This document shows, one piece after another, positions 61,743 to 64,000 of a stretch of 64,000 bases of DNA (positions within the stretch are counted from its first letter, which is position 1; each line of letters opens with the position of its first letter). Below the pieces are notes generated by a model, which had not been told where the DNA came from, did not search any database, and saw nothing but the letters and a program-made list of their open reading frames with translations. Location of the stretch: positions 1 through 64,000 of the forward strand of contig JADKIE010000004.1 of assembly GCA_016721385.1 (NCBI GenBank), given 5' to 3'. The stretch is from Chitinophagaceae bacterium (GTDB lineage: Bacteria > Bacteroidota > Bacteroidia > Chitinophagales > Chitinophagaceae). A program made the translations under genes and the position numbers.

Positions 61743-63329
61743 ATGAAGTACATAAACGAAATAAATAAACGAAAAACATTTGCCATCATCAGTCACCCGG
61801 ATGCCGGTAAAACAACTTTAACCGAAAGATTTCTACTCTTTGGCGGAGCCATACAAACTGCAGGTGCGGTAAAAAGCAATAAAATAAAAAAGCATGCCAC
61901 CAGCGATTTTATGGAAATAGAACGTCAACGTGGTATTAGTGTGGCAACCAGTGTAATGAGCTTTGAGTACAACGGGCATCTAATTAACTTATTAGATACA
62001 CCGGGCCATAAAGATTTTGCCGAAGATACTTACCGTACATTAACCGCAGTAGATAGTGTTATTTTGGTAATTGACAGCGTAAATGGTGTCGAAGCACAAA
62101 CCCGTAGGTTAATGGAAGTAATTGCCATGCGTAAAACGCCGGTTATAGTGTTTATTAATAAAATGGATAGAGATGGTAAAAACAGGTTTGATTTATTGGA
62201 GGAGATTGAAAATGAGCTGAAAATTAACCTGCACCCAAGCACATCGCCAATAAATAGCGGTAAAGATTTTAAAGGCGTGTATAATTTAGAGAAAAAAAGC
62301 TTGGTGCTGTTTACTGCAGGTACAAAAGCCAACGATGAGGACGTACTTGAAATTAATGATTTAAACAATGAAATATTAGATAAAAAAATTGGCGAAAAAG
62401 ATGCTGCAACTTTAAGAGAAGATGTGGAATTGATTGACGGAGTTTACGGGCAAATAAATATTGATGATTACATGACGGGCAAGACGGCTCCTGTTTTTTT
62501 TGGAAGTGCTGTAAACAACTTTGGTGTAAAAGAAATGTTGGATACGTTTGTACGTATTGCCCCCACACCAAGGCCAAGGCACACAACATTAAGAGATGTA
62601 AGTCCGGAAGAAGAAAAATTCAGTGGTTTTATTTTTAAAATACATGCCAATTTGGATCCCAAGCATAGAGACAGAATTGCTTTTTTAAGAGTGTGCAGCG
62701 GTCGTTTTGAACGTAATACCTATTATAATCATGTAAGGCTGCACAGAGATTTTAGGTTTAGCAACCCTTACAGCTTTTTGGCATGCCAAAAGGAAGTAAT
62801 TGATGATGCTTATCCGGGAGATGTTGTTGGTTTGTATGACTCCGGAAACTTTAAAATTGGCGATACGCTTACGCAGGGAGAGGATTTTTACTTTACCGGA
62901 ATACCCACTTTTTCACCTGAAATTTTTAGAGAAGTAGTTAATAAAGATCCTATGAAAACCAAGCAGTTGGAGAAAGGGTTGATTCAGTTAACAGACGAAG
63001 GAGTAGCACAATTATTTACCCAATTTGGGGGCACCAAAAAGATAATTGGCTGTGTGGGAGATTTGCAGTTTGAAGTAATACAATACCGCCTTTTACAAGA
63101 GTATGGTGCCAGTGTACAAATGAATAGTTTGCCATTTTATAAGGCTTGTTGGATAACCAGCAAAGACGATAAAATGCTACAGGATTTTATTCGTTTTAAA
63201 CAAGGAAATATTGCTGAGGATAAAGATGGCCATTTGGTTTATTTGGCTCAAAGCGAATGGTTTTTAAACACCGAAAGGCAAAACAATCCGGATATTGAGT
63301 TTCATTTTACGAGTGAGGTGCATAAGTAA
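61743..63329 (+). CDS. prfC: Peptide chain release factor 3
   Basis: 528 residues, intact. GTPase motifs: ISHPDAGKTTLTE (P-loop), RGISVATSVMSF (switch I), LLDTPGHKDFAEDTYR (G3), FINKMDRDG (G4). Domain II and III follow (PVFFGSAVNNFGVKEMLD, GFIFKIHANLDPKHRDRIAFLRVCSGRF, GAVGxLQFEV-like GCVGDLQFEVIQYRL). Recycles RF1/RF2 after termination. ATG 61743 is preferred over GTG 61722 because MKYINEINKRKTFAIISHP is the usual start. Confidence 0.95.
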   Translation: MKYINEINKRKTFAIISHPDAGKTTLTERFLLFGGAIQTAGAVKSNKIKKHATSDFMEIERQRGISVATSVMSFEYNGHLINLLDTPGHKDFAEDTYRTLTAVDSVILVIDSVNGVEAQTRRLMEVIAMRKTPVIVFINKMDRDGKNRFDLLEEIENELKINLHPSTSPINSGKDFKGVYNLEKKSLVLFTAGTKANDEDVLEINDLNNEILDKKIGEKDAATLREDVELIDGVYGQINIDDYMTGKTAPVFFGSAVNNFGVKEMLDTFVRIAPTPRPRHTTLRDVSPEEEKFSGFIFKIHANLDPKHRDRIAFLRVCSGRFERNTYYNHVRLHRDFRFSNPYSFLACQKEVIDDAYPGDVVGLYDSGNFKIGDTLTQGEDFYFTGIPTFSPEIFREVVNKDPMKTKQLEKGLIQLTDEGVAQLFTQFGGTKKIIGCVGDLQFEVIQYRLLQEYGASVQMNSLPFYKACWITSKDDKMLQDFIRFKQGNIAEDKDGHLVYLAQSEWFLNTERQNNPDIEFHFTSEVHK

Positions 63330-63343
63330 AAAAATATAGGCTA

Positions 63344-63718
63344 CTATTTTTTCCGCCAAACAATTAGTGAAGTAAGCACTGTAATCAATAAAAAATTATA
63401 CTCAACACCATTAGTACCGCCACCTACTACAAACCAGCCATTGGGTAAGTGAACCATAAATATACCTGCAACTAAAATAGTTATTGTAACAATACTTGCA
63501 GGGATTACCCATTTGTTTATTATCAATAAAATAGCAGCTGCTACATGTGATAATTTTATTGCCCAAGCTAAGTATAAGCCTACAGGAGCAAATCCAATTT
63601 CGTTTAAGTATAAATTGCCAAAATCGTTTACTCCATTATTAAACATGCCTGGTATGCTATGTATCAGTAAAATAATGGCTACCGCACATCTCAATAATAA
63701 ATGACTAATTTTATTCAT
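63344..63718 (-). CDS. DoxX-like small membrane protein
   Basis: 124 residues, four membrane helices (LLLRCAVAIILLIHSIPGMF, VGLYLAWAIKLSHVAAAILLII, VIPASIVTITILVAGIFMVH, EYNFLLITVLTSLIVW). HLPNGWFVVGGGTNGVEYNFLL resembles DoxX proteins with the FFxxxGG...E pattern. Convergent with prfC. Confidence 0.8.
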   Translation of the reverse strand: MNKISHLLLRCAVAIILLIHSIPGMFNNGVNDFGNLYLNEIGFAPVGLYLAWAIKLSHVAAAILLIINKWVIPASIVTITILVAGIFMVHLPNGWFVVGGGTNGVEYNFLLITVLTSLIVWRKK

Positions 63719-63766
63719 ACACTTTTTTGAATAGATGCTGCATTTAAAAATTTTACATAAAATTGC

Positions 63767-64000
63767 TTACTCCTTTAGTTTAAAACTTATTACACCATTG
63801 CTTGTTTTACTGCTGCTTATATTAAGTTCGTGCCTTTTTTACCATCGTAAATAACCATTAAGGCAGTGTTGGGTGGTATGCTGCCAAGGTTTTCGGCATA
63901 CATTACAAGCTCATTATTAACATTACCTTTATCAATTTTAATGGTAAACGTTATGCCTTTATCTGTTAAAAGCTGGTGAGTGGTTAATATACTATCCTGA
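63767..64000 (-). CDS. Partial gene running off the right edge, shifted C-terminus
   Basis: Minus-strand frame reading leftwards from the window edge: DSILTTHQLLTDKGITFTIK, then DKGNVNNELVMYAENLGSIP and TALMVIYDGKK, then after a shift near 63840 a tail (ELNISSSKTSNGVISFKLKE) to a stop at 63767. Unrecognised; the start lies outside the window. Continuous reading over 170 bases plus a coherent tail argues for a real gene. Confidence 0.5.

Noticed and set aside
2294..63340. Programmed ribosomal frameshifting as the cause of split genes
   Set aside because: Shifts occur in dozens of unrelated genes at ordinary homopolymers, in both directions, without slippery heptamers plus downstream structure.
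1..64000. CRISPR array, insertion sequence or biosynthetic cluster
   Set aside because: No regularly spaced direct repeats, transposase motifs or synthase genes were seen on either strand.

Overview
The window is AT-rich chromosomal DNA of a member of the Bacteroidota, most likely Chitinophagales/Chitinophagaceae. This rests on gene families and not on a marker gene: type IX secretion C-terminal sorting domains of both types, an S46 dipeptidyl-peptidase, DUF3667, DUF6526, DUF6580, YtxJ, a REC-Crp fusion regulator, a Gly-initiated tmRNA tag, and weak or absent Shine-Dalgarno sites. There is no prophage, transposase, CRISPR array or rRNA operon. No gene-free stretch exceeds about 300 bases once broken genes are joined.

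A technical feature dominates the reading. About half of the genes, including housekeeping ones (tsaD, hscB, aat, xerD, mazG, an E2 acyltransferase), are split by single-base shifts, mostly one base missing from an A or T run. Adding or removing one base restores the conserved protein. I therefore report each such gene as one composite CDS and regard the breaks as likely sequence or assembly errors.

Layout: 0-7 kb, DUF3667, MazG and a giant membrane sensor kinase. 6.6-11.8 kb, E2 acyltransferase, CinA, PBP4-type DacB, DUF6526, DoxX. 12-18.9 kb, a TPR protein, an outer-membrane barrel, a small membrane protein, a methyltransferase and Aat. 18.9-24.6 kb, DPP11-like peptidase, tmRNA, lipoproteins, YtxJ, DnaQ-like exonuclease, glycosyltransferase. 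24.9-35.8 kb, two T9SS-tailed proteins, XerD, YkgJ, YraN, DUF6580, RNase HI, acyl-CoA carboxylase beta, Na/Pi symporter. 35.9-56 kb, a stress/dormancy island. 56-64 kb, a tRNA-Leu with a partial duplicate and a GIY-YIG gene, HscB, a LYS1-like dehydrogenase, TrmN6, TsaD, an ABC permease, RF3 and DoxX.

The island is the most interesting part. It carries OsmC, a ribosome hibernation factor, two Hsp20s, a phospholipase D-like synthase, an L,D-transpeptidase, dodecin, a holin-like/YtxH set, a baeRF3-Usp-PNPOx-MlaE-MlaF-MlaD operon, two more Usp genes, and a PAS histidine kinase paired with a REC-Crp/Fnr fusion regulator. Eleven copies of the Fnr/FixK core TGA-N6-TCA, several close to TTGAT-N4-ATCAA, lie in the spacers upstream of its transcription units. 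This suggests a compact FixL-FixJ/K-like regulon for low oxygen or stasis, run by the two regulators inside the island.

A second unexplained signal is a dispersed structured repeat, seen three times (8.0, 16.7 and 60.3 kb). It always lies between co-directional genes and always in the same orientation relative to transcription.
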